DNA of 54,583 nt from Amycolatopsis orientalis DSM 43388 (GCF_000411975.1 NZ_ASXG01000023.1:1-54583), one strand, 5' to 3'. Shown: positions 7,635-15,781, counted from the stretch's first letter. The notes: generated from the sequence alone by a model not told the origin. Made by a program: numbers and translations.

Positions 7635-8881
7635 TGCCTGACGGTTACACCGGCGCGGACGTCTACGCCCGGATGCACCGCTATGGCGGCAACACGGCCT
7701 CCCTTGACTCCGGCCAGCAGGCAGCCGATGCGCTCAAGTCGGCCCATGAAACCCTCATCACCAGGATCTCGCGCCTGCAAGGCAAGATGGACGCTTCCTG
7801 GGAAGGCGACGCAGCCGGCAAGGCCAGGGCCGGGCTGACCCCGTTGCTGGAAACCTCTCGGCAGGCGTCGGAAGACCTCGGCCGCAGCGCCCAGTCCCTG
7901 ACCGAGCAGAACAGCGGTTTCCACGGCACGTTGAACAAGCTGACTCAGATGGACGCCAGCCGTCCCGACACCAACGATCTGGCCAGCTACAGTCCGTTCG
8001 GCGCGAGCGATTCAGAAAAAGCGGCGGCCCGCTGGGACGACGCGGACAAGAACAACAAGGAAGCCTACGGAGCTTACGTCGCCACCACGGACGGAAACCG
8101 CAATGCGTCGGCCAAGGACTATCCGGTCCTGAATGCCGCTCCGGCCGGGGTTGCGGTCGGGTCCGCTCCAGGCGACGGTGGCACGTCCGGTCCTCCCGGG
8201 GGCACCGGGGGCACCGGAGGAACCACCGGCATGACTGGTGGCAGCGGTTCCCTTCACGGAGGCTATTCGCCCAGCGCAGGCGGTCCTGGTTCGGCGGGCA
8301 GTTCGGTGCCTTCGCCGGGCAGCAGCTCGTCTCACCTTCCCGGTGCCGGGAACTCTCCGGCGCAGCACGCTCCGGCACCGGATTCCACGACGGCGGCCGG
8401 ATATATACCGAAAGCGCCGGTCAGCGATGCGCCGGGATTCGGCACTGGGATGCTGCCGACCTTCGGGCCTAACAGCAGCGGAACGGATTCGACAGTCGGC
8501 GGCCTCGGTCTCCCATCTGGCGGGTTCAGTACGCCGGGCGGCAGTGGGGAAAGCGGCAGCGGCGGGCGGAGCGGCAGCGGAGGCAGTGCTGGTGCGCGCC
8601 TCGGGGCGGGCGGCAGCGGGCAGCAGCTCGGCGCGGGCGCAGGGACCGGCACGGGAACCCCGACAGGCGGTCAGAGCGCGGCGCGTCCCGGTGCCGTAGG
8701 CGGAACCGGTGCCAAGGGATCGGCGGGCGCGGGCGGCATGGGCGCTGGTGCCGGAAAGGGCAAAGGCACCGAAGACGAGGAGCACCAGCGGAAAGTCACC
8801 TACCTCGACGACGACGTCGACGAGTTGTTCGGCGGCTACCCCGACGGCATGCGCCCCACCCCGCCCACCATCGGAGCCTGA
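7634..8881 (+). CDS. ESX/type VII secreted WXG-PPE-like protein
   Basis: ATG 7634 overlaps the lipoprotein stop. The N-terminal about 150 residues are helical with a WxG turn (MDASWEGDAAGKARAG) and long heptad-like helices, as in PPE/WXG100 substrates. From about residue 170 to 380 it is Gly/Ser/Pro-rich and disordered. The C-terminus contains TYLDDDVDELFGGYP, which includes a YxxxD type VII export signal. No Sec signal is present. Family knowledge predicts export through an ESX system of the host, helped by EspG (next gene). The 415-aa product is probably surface-associated or secreted. It is the likely effector or structural cargo of the cassette. Confidence 0.75.
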   Translation: MPDGYTGADVYARMHRYGGNTASLDSGQQAADALKSAHETLITRISRLQGKMDASWEGDAAGKARAGLTPLLETSRQASEDLGRSAQSLTEQNSGFHGTLNKLTQMDASRPDTNDLASYSPFGASDSEKAAARWDDADKNNKEAYGAYVATTDGNRNASAKDYPVLNAAPAGVAVGSAPGDGGTSGPPGGTGGTGGTTGMTGGSGSLHGGYSPSAGGPGSAGSSVPSPGSSSSHLPGAGNSPAQHAPAPDSTTAAGYIPKAPVSDAPGFGTGMLPTFGPNSSGTDSTVGGLGLPSGGFSTPGGSGESGSGGRSGSGGSAGARLGAGGSGQQLGAGAGTGTGTPTGGQSAARPGAVGGTGAKGSAGAGGMGAGAGKGKGTEDEEHQRKVTYLDDDVDELFGGYPDGMRPTPPTIGA

Positions 8882-8883
8882 CG

Positions 8884-9606
8884 TTGCTCCGGAGCCCCCT
8901 GCGGTTTTCCCGCGACAGTTACCAGAATCTGGTCCGCCGGATCGACCGTTCCGACCCGCATCCGACGCTGATCGGCGGGGAAAAGTGGTATCCGCCGGAC
9001 GAGCAGGTCCAGCAGGACGCGAAGGCGGACGCCGAACTCGCCGCCACCGGCTGGCCGGTCCGCGACTTCGCCGACGTCATCGGGCTCCTGCAACGACCCT
9101 CCGTCGACCGTTACTGCTGGGCCCGGATCAACGGCCGCGACGTGACCCTGCAGGCGGCGGCCGCTGGACGGGACGCGATCCTCGCGGTCGCCGACCATGA
9201 CACGATCACGGTCTTCCCCAGCTCGGCGGAGTCCGTCGCCCGCGACCTGGTGGCGGCGCTGCCGGGCACTCCGCCCGTGTCGAACCTGCATTCGCTGTCC
9301 TGCTCGGAAGCCGACTACAGCGCCGTGCTCGCCGGAAATCCGCCGCCGACCCGCACCAACAGCGCCCGCGACGCCCGGCGCGCCGTCGAGTGGATGCAGG
9401 CTCCCCGAATCCACGTTGGACGGTTGTACGTCGCGATCCGCCGCGGCACCGAACGCGTCCGCAACGAACACCCGCCCTACTGGATCGACACCGAACAAGG
9501 CCGGTTCACCGCCGCGGTCACCGACGGCTGGCTCACCATCAACCCGGCCGGAGGCGACGACCTCACCAGGATGCTGCACGCCATCGAAGCCGCTCTGCGA
9601 GCCTGA
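8884..9606 (+). CDS. EspG family ESX chaperone
   Basis: TTG 8884 starts 3 nt after the preceding stop. The 240-aa protein has the EspG-type fold by sequence pattern: VDRYCWARINGRDVTLQAAA and ILAVADHDTITVFP in the N-terminal beta sheet, RRAVEWMQAPRIHVGRLYVA in the middle, and YWIDTEQGRFTAAVTDGW, then DDLTRMLHAIEAAL at the end. EspG proteins are cytosolic chaperones that bind PE/PPE-type substrates and bring them to the ESX machine. Here the natural client is the 7634 product. No ESX membrane or ATPase genes are in the window, so the cassette must rely on a host system. Confidence 0.8.
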   Translation: MLRSPLRFSRDSYQNLVRRIDRSDPHPTLIGGEKWYPPDEQVQQDAKADAELAATGWPVRDFADVIGLLQRPSVDRYCWARINGRDVTLQAAAAGRDAILAVADHDTITVFPSSAESVARDLVAALPGTPPVSNLHSLSCSEADYSAVLAGNPPPTRTNSARDARRAVEWMQAPRIHVGRLYVAIRRGTERVRNEHPPYWIDTEQGRFTAAVTDGWLTINPAGGDDLTRMLHAIEAALRA

Positions 9607-9636
9607 CAGCCGGGCACCGCCGCCCGGCTGTCAGGC
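9601..9636 (+). terminator. Terminator closing the ESX cassette
   Basis: A perfect 15-bp stem (9601-9615 with 9622-9636) with a 6-nt loop contains the espG stop codon itself. It would separate the cassette from the phage genes downstream. Confidence 0.8.
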
Positions 9637-9689
9637 TCGACATGCGCTTCAGATTCCTGAATTCGTCAGCCCCAACCGTCCGGCCAACT

Positions 9690-9856
9690 CGCTGCGATGC
9701 GCTCATCCGGAAGCGGGTGCCCAATTCGCTGCGCAAGAATGACCTTGCCGTGCGCCCGATCGAGACCTGCTACGTCAGTCCCAGCACGTGGACATCACCG
9801 GACTGGAGCAGGCGGGGTTGTTGCCGCACCGGTCGGCTGAGGGCGCTCACGCGACA
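9690..9856 (+). pseudogene. Remnant of terminase C-terminus
   Basis: In one + frame this stretch reads ALIRKRVPNSLRKNDLAV, then SPDWSRRGCCRTGRLRALT. The terminase C-terminus reads VLIRKEARESPHKIDLAV, then SPEWARRNRRRTGRLRVFT. The DNA also aligns without large gaps (6270-6424 against 9698-9856, with shared runs such as GCTCATCCGGAAG, GACCTTGC and GCCGCACCGGTCG). The copy has no start and the stop position is altered, so it is a fragment. It marks the original end of terL on the far side of the ESX cassette. Confidence 0.75.
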
Positions 9857-10427
9857 AATCTGCTGGCATTTCTCCTCCATAGGAAGCAAGGAACCAGCTG
9901 GCCAAAACGGATATCGGGTAGAACATTACGATCAGATTGACAAAAATGTTCTTCGCCAGCACGATTAATGAAATGACGATATCTCTGCTTTCTCCTGCTG
10001 CGAACCACGATGATACAAAAGCGAGAAGGCTGGTGACTGCAACTATAGTCGCGCTTGTCAAGAGTTCTGTGCCTTGTACTGCAAAAAGAAAGAAGACCCA
10101 CGCTATCCTCGGCGCTGAATTCTTTACGGTAAGTATCGGTGTTGCGCCGAGGTTGAACAAGATTCCGGCAATGACGGCTGCGCCGATGAACAACGCGCCA
10201 TGTCGAGGCTCTGCCGCCCACGCGGCGACAGGGGACAGTTTCTCCTGAACGTTAGGGAAGCCCAGGTAATCTCCGACGCGCTCTGCAATGGCGGTGGGCT
10301 CAGTGATGTGAAGAAGCGCGGCAAAAGCCATCCACAGTGTAGAGCAGATTCCCACTGCTGTGAACGCCAGTCTTTGCAGAATGTTTTCACTTATCGTTTT
10401 TGCGGCAAGCGTTTCCGCGATAGCCAT
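9795..10427 (-). CDS. Polytopic membrane protein, reverse-strand phage cargo
   Basis: This 210-aa protein starts at ATG 10427 with GAAGGGGG upstream. Four or five membrane segments are visible: about residues 20-39 (LAFTAVGICSTLWMAF), 76-99, 107-142 (long, perhaps two) and 150-183 (VNLIVMFYPISVLASWFLAS). The last about 20 residues, rich in Pro, Thr and Arg, are read antisense through the terminase remnant, so this tail may be recent. Codon use is clearly less GC-rich than in the flanking structural genes, indicating separate origin. An isolated gene opposite to the late operon is typical of lysogenic conversion or superinfection-exclusion genes. That role is inferred; the family is not recognised. 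Confidence 0.65.
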   Translation of the reverse strand: MAIAETLAAKTISENILQRLAFTAVGICSTLWMAFAALLHITEPTAIAERVGDYLGFPNVQEKLSPVAAWAAEPRHGALFIGAAVIAGILFNLGATPILTVKNSAPRIAWVFFLFAVQGTELLTSATIVAVTSLLAFVSSWFAAGESRDIVISLIVLAKNIFVNLIVMFYPISVLASWFLASYGGEMPADLSRERPQPTGAATTPPAPVR

Positions 10428-10490
10428 CGGTCCCCCTTCGTATAGACATGTATCCCTACATTGTATGCAAACGCTGGGGAAGGAGGAAGC
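10428..10490. promoter_or_regulatory. Divergent promoter region, membrane gene / portal
   Basis: This short AT-rich gap separates two divergent genes. On the minus strand TACAAT (10460-10465) is a good -10 box, and TTGCAT (10465-10470) with TCTATA (10441-10446) at 18-bp spacing is an alternative pair. On the + strand GGAAGGAGGA immediately precedes the portal ATG 10491. Confidence 0.45.
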
Positions 10491-11822
10491 ATGCTTCTGC
10501 CTCCTGCTCAGTCCGCTGACGTCGCGCGCCGGATCGAAGCGGTCTGGCCGGACCAGGCCCGCAACAACCGGATTCACCGCTATGTCCAGGGTGATCACGA
10601 TCTGCCGTTCGCGCCCCGCTCGGCCCGCCGGGCGTACCGCTGGCTGCTGGACCGGTCGCGGACGAACTGGTGTCGCCTGCTGATGCAGCTGCTCGCGCAG
10701 AACCTGTTCGTGGACGGCTACCGCGCGCTCGGCGACGACCAGGCGGACGAGCCGCTGGGCTGGTCGCACTGGAACCAGAACGGCATGGCCCGCCGCCAGG
10801 CCGCGGTGCACCGGGCCACGCTGAAGTACGGCTGGGCGTACACCACGGTCCTGCCCGGCGACACGGCCCCGGTCATTCGGGGCGTGTCCCCGCGCAACAT
10901 GACGGCCGTCTACGCCGACGACGCCGACCCGTGGCCGATCTACGCCCTGCACCGGAAGACGTCCTGGACTCCGGAGGGGCCGCGCCAGGTCTATCGGCTG
11001 TTCGATGACCAGGCGGTTTACACCCTGTCCGAGGACGAGCCCGGCCGTGGGCCGTCCTACCTCGACCACGCGGAACACGGACTCGGTATCTGCCCGGTAG
11101 TCCGGTTCCTCGACGAAGACGACTTGGACGCCGACAGTCCCGGCGTGGTCGCTCCGGTCCTCGACATTCAGGACCGGCTGAACTATCAGACGTTCCTGCT
11201 GATGACGACCGGCGAGCACGGCGCGCACCGGCAGCGCTGGGCCGCCGGGCTGGAGCTGGACGACGACGAGGAACCGCCGATCGGCCCGGATCGGCTGCTG
11301 CACTCGGATTCGCCGGAGACGCGTTTCGGGACGTTCGACTCCACCGACATGTCCGGATACGTCGCCGTCCTGGAGCAGATCCTGCGGCACCTCGCCGCGA
11401 TCACTCAGACCCCCGCGTGGGCGCTGCACGGTTCGCTGTCCAACCTGGCGGCCGACACGATCGCCGCCGCCGACGCTGGTCTGCAGCGCCGGGTCGGCGA
11501 GCGGAAGACCTCCTACGGGGAGTCGTGGCAGCAGACGCTGCGGCTGTCCTGCCTCGCGGCCGGGGACGAGGCCGGATGGCTCGACACGACCTCGGTCGCC
11601 CGCTGGCGCGACACCTCGACCAGTCCGCTGTCGGCCGTCGTGGACGCCTGGGGCAAGGCCGTGCAGATGCTCGACGTGCCCGCGCGCGCGGCCTGGGAAC
11701 GCCTGCCCGGTGTCACTGACCAGGACGTGCGCCGCTGGGAGCAGATGCCTCAGTCGGTCGACGGGCACGCGCTGCTGGCCGACACCTTGGCCCGCGCCAC
11801 CGCCGACCCGAACGGGCGGTGA
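10491..11822 (+). CDS. Phage portal protein (SPP1 gp6-like)
   Basis: ATG 10491 has a near-perfect Shine-Dalgarno (GGAAGGAGGAAGC). The 443-aa protein has the portal pattern of actinophages: NRIHRYVQGDHDLPF near the N-terminus, NWCRLLMQLLAQNLFVDGYR, YGWAYTTVLPGD, GVSPRNMTAVYADD, then the wing/stem part VAPVLDIQDRLNYQTFLLM and ITQTPAWALHGSLSNLAADT. It forms the dodecameric DNA gate at the capsid vertex. It is the first structural gene after the inserted blocks and is followed 4 nt later by the MuF-like gene. Confidence 0.88.
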   Translation: MLLPPAQSADVARRIEAVWPDQARNNRIHRYVQGDHDLPFAPRSARRAYRWLLDRSRTNWCRLLMQLLAQNLFVDGYRALGDDQADEPLGWSHWNQNGMARRQAAVHRATLKYGWAYTTVLPGDTAPVIRGVSPRNMTAVYADDADPWPIYALHRKTSWTPEGPRQVYRLFDDQAVYTLSEDEPGRGPSYLDHAEHGLGICPVVRFLDEDDLDADSPGVVAPVLDIQDRLNYQTFLLMTTGEHGAHRQRWAAGLELDDDEEPPIGPDRLLHSDSPETRFGTFDSTDMSGYVAVLEQILRHLAAITQTPAWALHGSLSNLAADTIAAADAGLQRRVGERKTSYGESWQQTLRLSCLAAGDEAGWLDTTSVARWRDTSTSPLSAVVDAWGKAVQMLDVPARAAWERLPGVTDQDVRRWEQMPQSVDGHALLADTLARATADPNGR

Positions 11823-11826
11823 ACCT

Positions 11827-12606
11827 ATGGCCAGCACCAGGGCCGGACGCGCAGTCACCACCGCGCACCGGCTTGCCCAAGGTCGTCTCTCCGCGCGGGT
11901 CGTGGCCGAAGTCCTCGCCGTCTGGCGGTCGCTGGACCCGCTGCGGCTGACCGATGCCGGGTGGACCGGGCACATCCTGTCCGTGTTGGCGCGGCACCGC
12001 GACGACTCGGCCGAGCTGGCGGCGGCCTACTACCGCGAGTTCCGGCGGGCCGAGATCCCCGCGGTTGCGGCGTTCACGCCGCGCGCCGATCCGGCCGGCA
12101 CTGCCGGGCCGTGGCGAGACCGCGCGCTGACTTCGCTGCGGGTCACCGGCACTCGCACGGTGGTCCGGTTCGTTTTCGGCGGCTGGGATCCCGCGCGTGC
12201 GCTGGACCGGGCCGGGCCGGGTGTCGCTGCGGCCAGCTCTCGCCACGTTCTCGAGGCGGGCCGGGCGACCGTGCGGGCCGCAGTGCGGGACGACCGGGCG
12301 GCACGGGGCTGGTTGCGCGTCACCGACGCGAACCCGTGCGCGTTCTGCGCGATGCTCGCCAGCCGGGGAGCGATCGGCAAAGCCGTGCTCTATCGCTCCG
12401 AGCGATCCGCCACGACCTCGGCGGCGACCGGCGAGGAGTACCACGACGGTTGCAACTGCCAGGCCGAACCCGTCTTCGGCCCCGTCGTGCTCCCCGAAGC
12501 GTCCCAACGGTTCGCCGCGTTGTGGGAGACCTCGACAGCCGGACTGTCCGGCAAGGACGCCCGCAACGCTTTCCGCCGCGCTCACGCAGCCGCCCGTCGC
12601 GGCTGA
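11827..12606 (+). CDS. MuF-like minor capsid / head morphogenesis protein
   Basis: This 259-aa protein starts at ATG 11827, just after the portal stop. The N-terminal half is helical. The C-terminal half contains RVTDANPCAFCAMLASRGAI and EEYHDGCNCQAEPVF. This CxFC...H-D-x-CxC cluster is characteristic of actinophage VG15/MuF-type head proteins, which are often annotated as capsid maturation protease. The cysteines probably bind a metal. Position after portal and before scaffold and capsid is standard. Confidence 0.78.
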   Translation: MASTRAGRAVTTAHRLAQGRLSARVVAEVLAVWRSLDPLRLTDAGWTGHILSVLARHRDDSAELAAAYYREFRRAEIPAVAAFTPRADPAGTAGPWRDRALTSLRVTGTRTVVRFVFGGWDPARALDRAGPGVAAASSRHVLEAGRATVRAAVRDDRAARGWLRVTDANPCAFCAMLASRGAIGKAVLYRSERSATTSAATGEEYHDGCNCQAEPVFGPVVLPEASQRFAALWETSTAGLSGKDARNAFRRAHAAARRG

Positions 12607-12618
12607 GCGCCATCAGAC

Positions 12619-12701
12619 CGGCCGCCCGCCCGGATTCCCACGACAGCCCGAAAACAGTCGTCTCACCGCTGTCGCGCATGAGGAAACCGGGCGGGTGGCC
12701 T
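12619..12701 (+). other. Long-range inverted repeat between head genes
   Basis: GGCCGCCCGCCCGG (12619-12632) pairs with CCGGGCGGGTGGCC (12688-12701) with one mismatch across a 55-nt loop, in the gap between the MuF-like and scaffold genes. It may attenuate transcription or shield the mRNA. Confidence 0.35.
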
Positions 12702-12743
12702 TCCACCCCGCACCTTGCTCACCGACCCTTTGGAGTACTCGCA

Positions 12744-13217
12744 ATGCCCGAAGCCCCTGCGGCCGAGCCAGCCCAGCCCGCCGCCGAGCCCGCCGCACCC
12801 GCAACCCCGGCACCGCCGGTTGCCGCGCAGCCGGCACCGGCGGCCGAGCCGCCCGCCGAGACTGCCGAGCTGGCGACGCTGCGCGAGCAGGCCGAGCAGC
12901 TGACCGAGCAGGCCACCGCCGCGAAGCAGCGCGCCGAAGCCGCGGAACTCGACCTCGCCCGGCTGACCGTCATCCGGACGGCACAGCTGCCGGACGCGCT
13001 CGCCGCCCGGCTCAACGGCGCAACGGCCGAGGAGCTGACGGCCGACGCCGCCGAGCTGGCCGGGGTCATCTCGGCACTGGTCACGGCTGCCGCGCCGCCA
13101 ACCCGCACCACCGCCGGACGGCCGCCGGTGGAAGCACTGCGCCCGGCGGCCAGCGCTCCGGCCGAACCGGTCGAGGACACACCCGAGCAGATCAGCCGCC
13201 TGGTCTGGGGCAAGTAG
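12744..13217 (+). CDS. Scaffolding protein
   Basis: ATG 12744 follows GGAG. The 157-aa protein starts with a Pro/Ala-rich stretch of about 40 residues. A coiled-coil follows (ELATLREQAEQLTEQATAAK continuing to LDLARLTV), then a second helical part and a C-terminal EDTPEQISRLVWGK. A highly charged helical protein of this size directly before the capsid gene is the usual scaffold, which templates procapsid assembly. Assignment is mainly by position and composition. Confidence 0.75.
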   Translation: MPEAPAAEPAQPAAEPAAPATPAPPVAAQPAPAAEPPAETAELATLREQAEQLTEQATAAKQRAEAAELDLARLTVIRTAQLPDALAARLNGATAEELTADAAELAGVISALVTAAAPPTRTTAGRPPVEALRPAASAPAEPVEDTPEQISRLVWGK

Positions 13218-13267
13218 CTCCGCCCCGTTCCGCCCGTCTCTCAACCTCAGGAGAACCGCACCCGCTC

Positions 13268-14164
13268 ATGCCCAACAAGTTCCTCACGCCCAAGCAGATC
13301 GCGTCCGCCTCGATCGCGGCACTCACCCAGCAGACCGTGCTGGCCGGTACCGCGTGGCGCGACGCCGAAGCCGACTTCACCGGCAAGCAGGGCGACACCG
13401 TCACCGTGCGGACTGACACCGTCGTCGGCCCCGCCCGCACGTTCAACCGGTCCGAGAACAAGCCCATCGTGATCGACGACGCCGAGGAAAAGTCGGTGGA
13501 CGTCAAGCTGGATACCTACCTGTACAAGGGAATCAACCTTCCCGACGAGCAGTTGACCTTGCAGGTCAAGGACTTCACCAAACAAGTAGCCACTCCGCAG
13601 GCCAAGAGCGTGGCTATCGGGGTGGAAAGCATGGTCGCCGGGCAGATGAACGCCCTGCCCTCGACCATCACCGTCAAGGCTGACGGGACCGACCTGCACA
13701 CCCAGCTCATTCACGCCCGCGCGCTGTTGAACAAGGCGGGCGTGCCGTTCGATCAGCGCTGGTTCGCCGTGTCGTCCGAGCTGGAGTCGATGCTGCTCAA
13801 CGACCCGCAGAAACGACTGGTCCCGGTGGACGCGTCCGGCTCGCCGCAGGCACTGCGCGACGCGATCATCGGCCGCCTGTACGGGTTCACCGTCCTGCCG
13901 AGCAACTACCTGGCGGACGGCTCCGGCGTCGCTTACCACACCACGGCGTTCCCGCTGGTGACCCGGGCGCTGGAAGTTCCGGCCGGGGCGACGTTCGGCC
14001 AGGCGACGACCTACGGCGGGTTCGCCATGCGCCTGGTCCGCGACTACGACCCGGGGTACCAGCAGGACCGCTCCGTGGTCTCGACGCTGGCCGGGGCCAG
14101 CACCACCACCGACGACGGCTCGGTCAAGCGCGCCGTGCGATTCACCACCGCCCCCGCCGCGTGA
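13268..14164 (+). CDS. Major capsid protein, P22 coat-like
   Basis: This 298-aa protein starts at ATG 13268. The N-terminus MPNKFLTPKQIASASIAALT and the segments FTGKQGDTVTVRTD, KSVDVKLDTYLYKGINLPDE and RDAIIGRLYGFTVLPSNYL match the P22 gp5-like capsid family found in many actinophages (HK97-type fold). It forms the capsid shell. The stop overlaps the GTG start of the next gene. Length is within the family range. Confidence 0.85.
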   Translation: MPNKFLTPKQIASASIAALTQQTVLAGTAWRDAEADFTGKQGDTVTVRTDTVVGPARTFNRSENKPIVIDDAEEKSVDVKLDTYLYKGINLPDEQLTLQVKDFTKQVATPQAKSVAIGVESMVAGQMNALPSTITVKADGTDLHTQLIHARALLNKAGVPFDQRWFAVSSELESMLLNDPQKRLVPVDASGSPQALRDAIIGRLYGFTVLPSNYLADGSGVAYHTTAFPLVTRALEVPAGATFGQATTYGGFAMRLVRDYDPGYQQDRSVVSTLAGASTTTDDGSVKRAVRFTTAPAA

Positions 14165-14634
14165 CCGAAGCCGCGGAGCCGGAACCCCTGGCGACTCTCG
14201 CGCAGCTCAAAGCCCGGCCAGGGGTCAACATCACCACTCCCGATGCGGAGGCCCGCGCCCTGACCGCGCTGGTCGACGCGTCAAACCTGGTGCGCGCCGA
14301 GCTGCCGCCCGCACTGCTCGCGCCGACCGTCCCGCCCGCCGTTGTCACCATCGTGTGCCAGGCGGCGGGCCGGGCGCTGCGCAACCCCGAGGGCTACAGC
14401 TCCGAAACCGCAGGTCAGTACACCTACCGCTACGGCGATGACGCCGCGTCCGGGGTCTACCTCACCGAGCACGACCACAAGGTTCTGCGGCGGCTGGCCC
14501 GTCGCAGCGGCCTCCGTTCTGTTCGGACGCCCTACTCGGCCGAGCCGGACGACGGCGGCCCGTACACGCTGCCGGTGCCCGGGCCGGACGGCCAGCTGGC
14601 CGAGCCATTCCCGTGGGAGGAGCCGCCGCCCTGA
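14161..14634 (+). CDS. Head-tail connector (adaptor)
   Basis: GTG 14161 overlaps the capsid stop (GTGA). The 157-aa protein begins with LATLAQLKARPGVNITTPDA and has helical segments (EARALTALVDASNLVRAEL) followed by a more extended C-terminus (YTYRYGDDAASGVYLTEHD). This is the pattern of the gp6/gp15-type adaptors that bind the portal. Function is assigned from position directly after the capsid and from the helical start. Confidence 0.7.
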   Translation: MTEAAEPEPLATLAQLKARPGVNITTPDAEARALTALVDASNLVRAELPPALLAPTVPPAVVTIVCQAAGRALRNPEGYSSETAGQYTYRYGDDAASGVYLTEHDHKVLRRLARRSGLRSVRTPYSAEPDDGGPYTLPVPGPDGQLAEPFPWEEPPP

Positions 14635-14972
14635 ACCTTCCGCATCAGCTCACGGTCATCAGTCCGCGCGAAGTCCCCGACGCCTACGACAACCCGACAC
14701 CAGCGCTCGACTACGGCCCGGACGCGCCACGGCGTCCCGTCGCCGGCCTTTTGCTGCCGCGCGACACCGCCCGCAGCGGCGGCACCGAGCCGTCCCCGGG
14801 GCGGGTCGCGGTCACCGGAGCCTGGTGGTTGCTGACCGCCGAGCCGATCCACGCGCGCGAGCGAATCACCTACGACGGCCGCACGTTCACGGTGGAGGGG
14901 GAACCCGCCCGGTTTGAGCCCCGGCCGGGTTTCCTCCACTACGAAACCGTCCTGACCCACACGGAGGGCTGA
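14631..14972 (+). CDS. Head closure / stopper protein
   Basis: The product is about 113 aa, with the pattern LTVISPREVPDAYDNPTPAL, WWLLTAEPIHARERITYDGR and FTVEGEPARFEPRPGFLHYE, typical of small beta-barrel head-closure proteins. The start is a problem. GTG 14613 has no Shine-Dalgarno, while CTG 14631 lies 10 nt after GGGAGG and overlaps the stop of the adaptor gene (CTGA). CTG is preferred here, consistent with other genes in this prophage. Confidence 0.68.
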   Translation: MNLPHQLTVISPREVPDAYDNPTPALDYGPDAPRRPVAGLLLPRDTARSGGTEPSPGRVAVTGAWWLLTAEPIHARERITYDGRTFTVEGEPARFEPRPGFLHYETVLTHTEG

Positions 14973-14975
14973 CCC

Positions 14976-15296
14976 CTGGCAGTGCCCAGTATCTTCGGCA
15001 TCACGATCGACTCGGACGGCGCGCGGGAACTCCTGAACTCGCCGGAAGTCGCCGACGCCGTGCGCGCGGCCGCGCAGCGTGTCGCCGACACGGCCAGCGC
15101 GCAGGGCCATCGCGTCACCAGCGGGGAGGTACTTCCGGTGGACGTCACCACCGAGGCCGCTACCGACCGGACTTCAGCGACCGTCACCATCCGGCATCCG
15201 GCTGGGGTCGGCATGGAAGCGCGCTACGGGCTGCTCAAACGCGCGGCCGAGGCCAACGGGTTCGAGGTGACCGGCCTCGAACCCGGAGACGCATGA
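14976..15296 (+). CDS. Small head-tail joining / minor tail protein
   Basis: This protein of about 106 aa has SIFGITIDSDGARELLNSPE, a helix (VADAVRAAAQRVADTASAQG) and a beta part (SATVTIRHPAGVGMEARYG). It resembles the neck or tail-completion proteins found between the head closure and tail terminator genes of siphoviruses. CTG 14976 is 7 nt after GGAGGG. GTG 14982 is possible but lies 13 nt away. The stop overlaps the next ATG (ATGA). Confidence 0.62.
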   Translation: MAVPSIFGITIDSDGARELLNSPEVADAVRAAAQRVADTASAQGHRVTSGEVLPVDVTTEAATDRTSATVTIRHPAGVGMEARYGLLKRAAEANGFEVTGLEPGDA

Positions 15297-15718
15297 GCCA
15301 GCTTCCGCCGGTTCCTCGCGACGTCGCCGAGACGGTTGTCCGGCGGCTGCGCAGTCTGCTCTCGGGCGTGACCGATCCGGCCGCCGCCGGTGCGAAGGTC
15401 TCGACCGAAACCGGCCGCGGATACGACGGAGGCCCGCCCTCACTCCCGTGGCTGCTGGTTGCCGAGGACGGACACCGGTGGGACTGGCCAGCCGTGCAAC
15501 GCGCCGTCATCCGACTGACCTGCTGGCACCGCGACACCCACACCGCCAAACGGCTCGCAGGGATCGCGCTGGGCCTGCTGTGCGCACCACAACCGGGAGG
15601 GGCGCTGCTGCGCGGAGAACCCATCAGCGCCCCGATTGGCGGTATCGACCCGTTCACTGCGGAACCGCTGGCAACAGCCAGCCTGACTGCTTATGCCCGG
15701 ACATCGTTCCGGGCCTGA
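15293..15718 (+). CDS. Tail terminator protein
   Basis: This 141-aa protein starts at ATG 15293, overlapping the previous stop. Its pattern (VAETVVRRLRSLLSG, then SLPWLLVAEDGHRWDWPAVQ, RAVIRLTCWHRDTHTAKRLA and DPFTAEPLATASLTAYARTS) is that of phage tail terminators, which cap the tail tube. Position before the tail tube gene supports this. Confidence 0.72.
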   Translation: MSQLPPVPRDVAETVVRRLRSLLSGVTDPAAAGAKVSTETGRGYDGGPPSLPWLLVAEDGHRWDWPAVQRAVIRLTCWHRDTHTAKRLAGIALGLLCAPQPGGALLRGEPISAPIGGIDPFTAEPLATASLTAYARTSFRA

Positions 15719-15781
15719 CCTGGCTTAGGGGTCCGTGCCTTCCAGCGGTGCGCGCCCGGCCCCTCTGGAGGATTCCCTTAT

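Noticed and set aside
9795..11975. 726-aa minus-strand protein across the portal gene
   Set aside because: The frame upstream of ATG 10427 is a shadow of the portal gene; the Shine-Dalgarno and membrane protein start at 10427.
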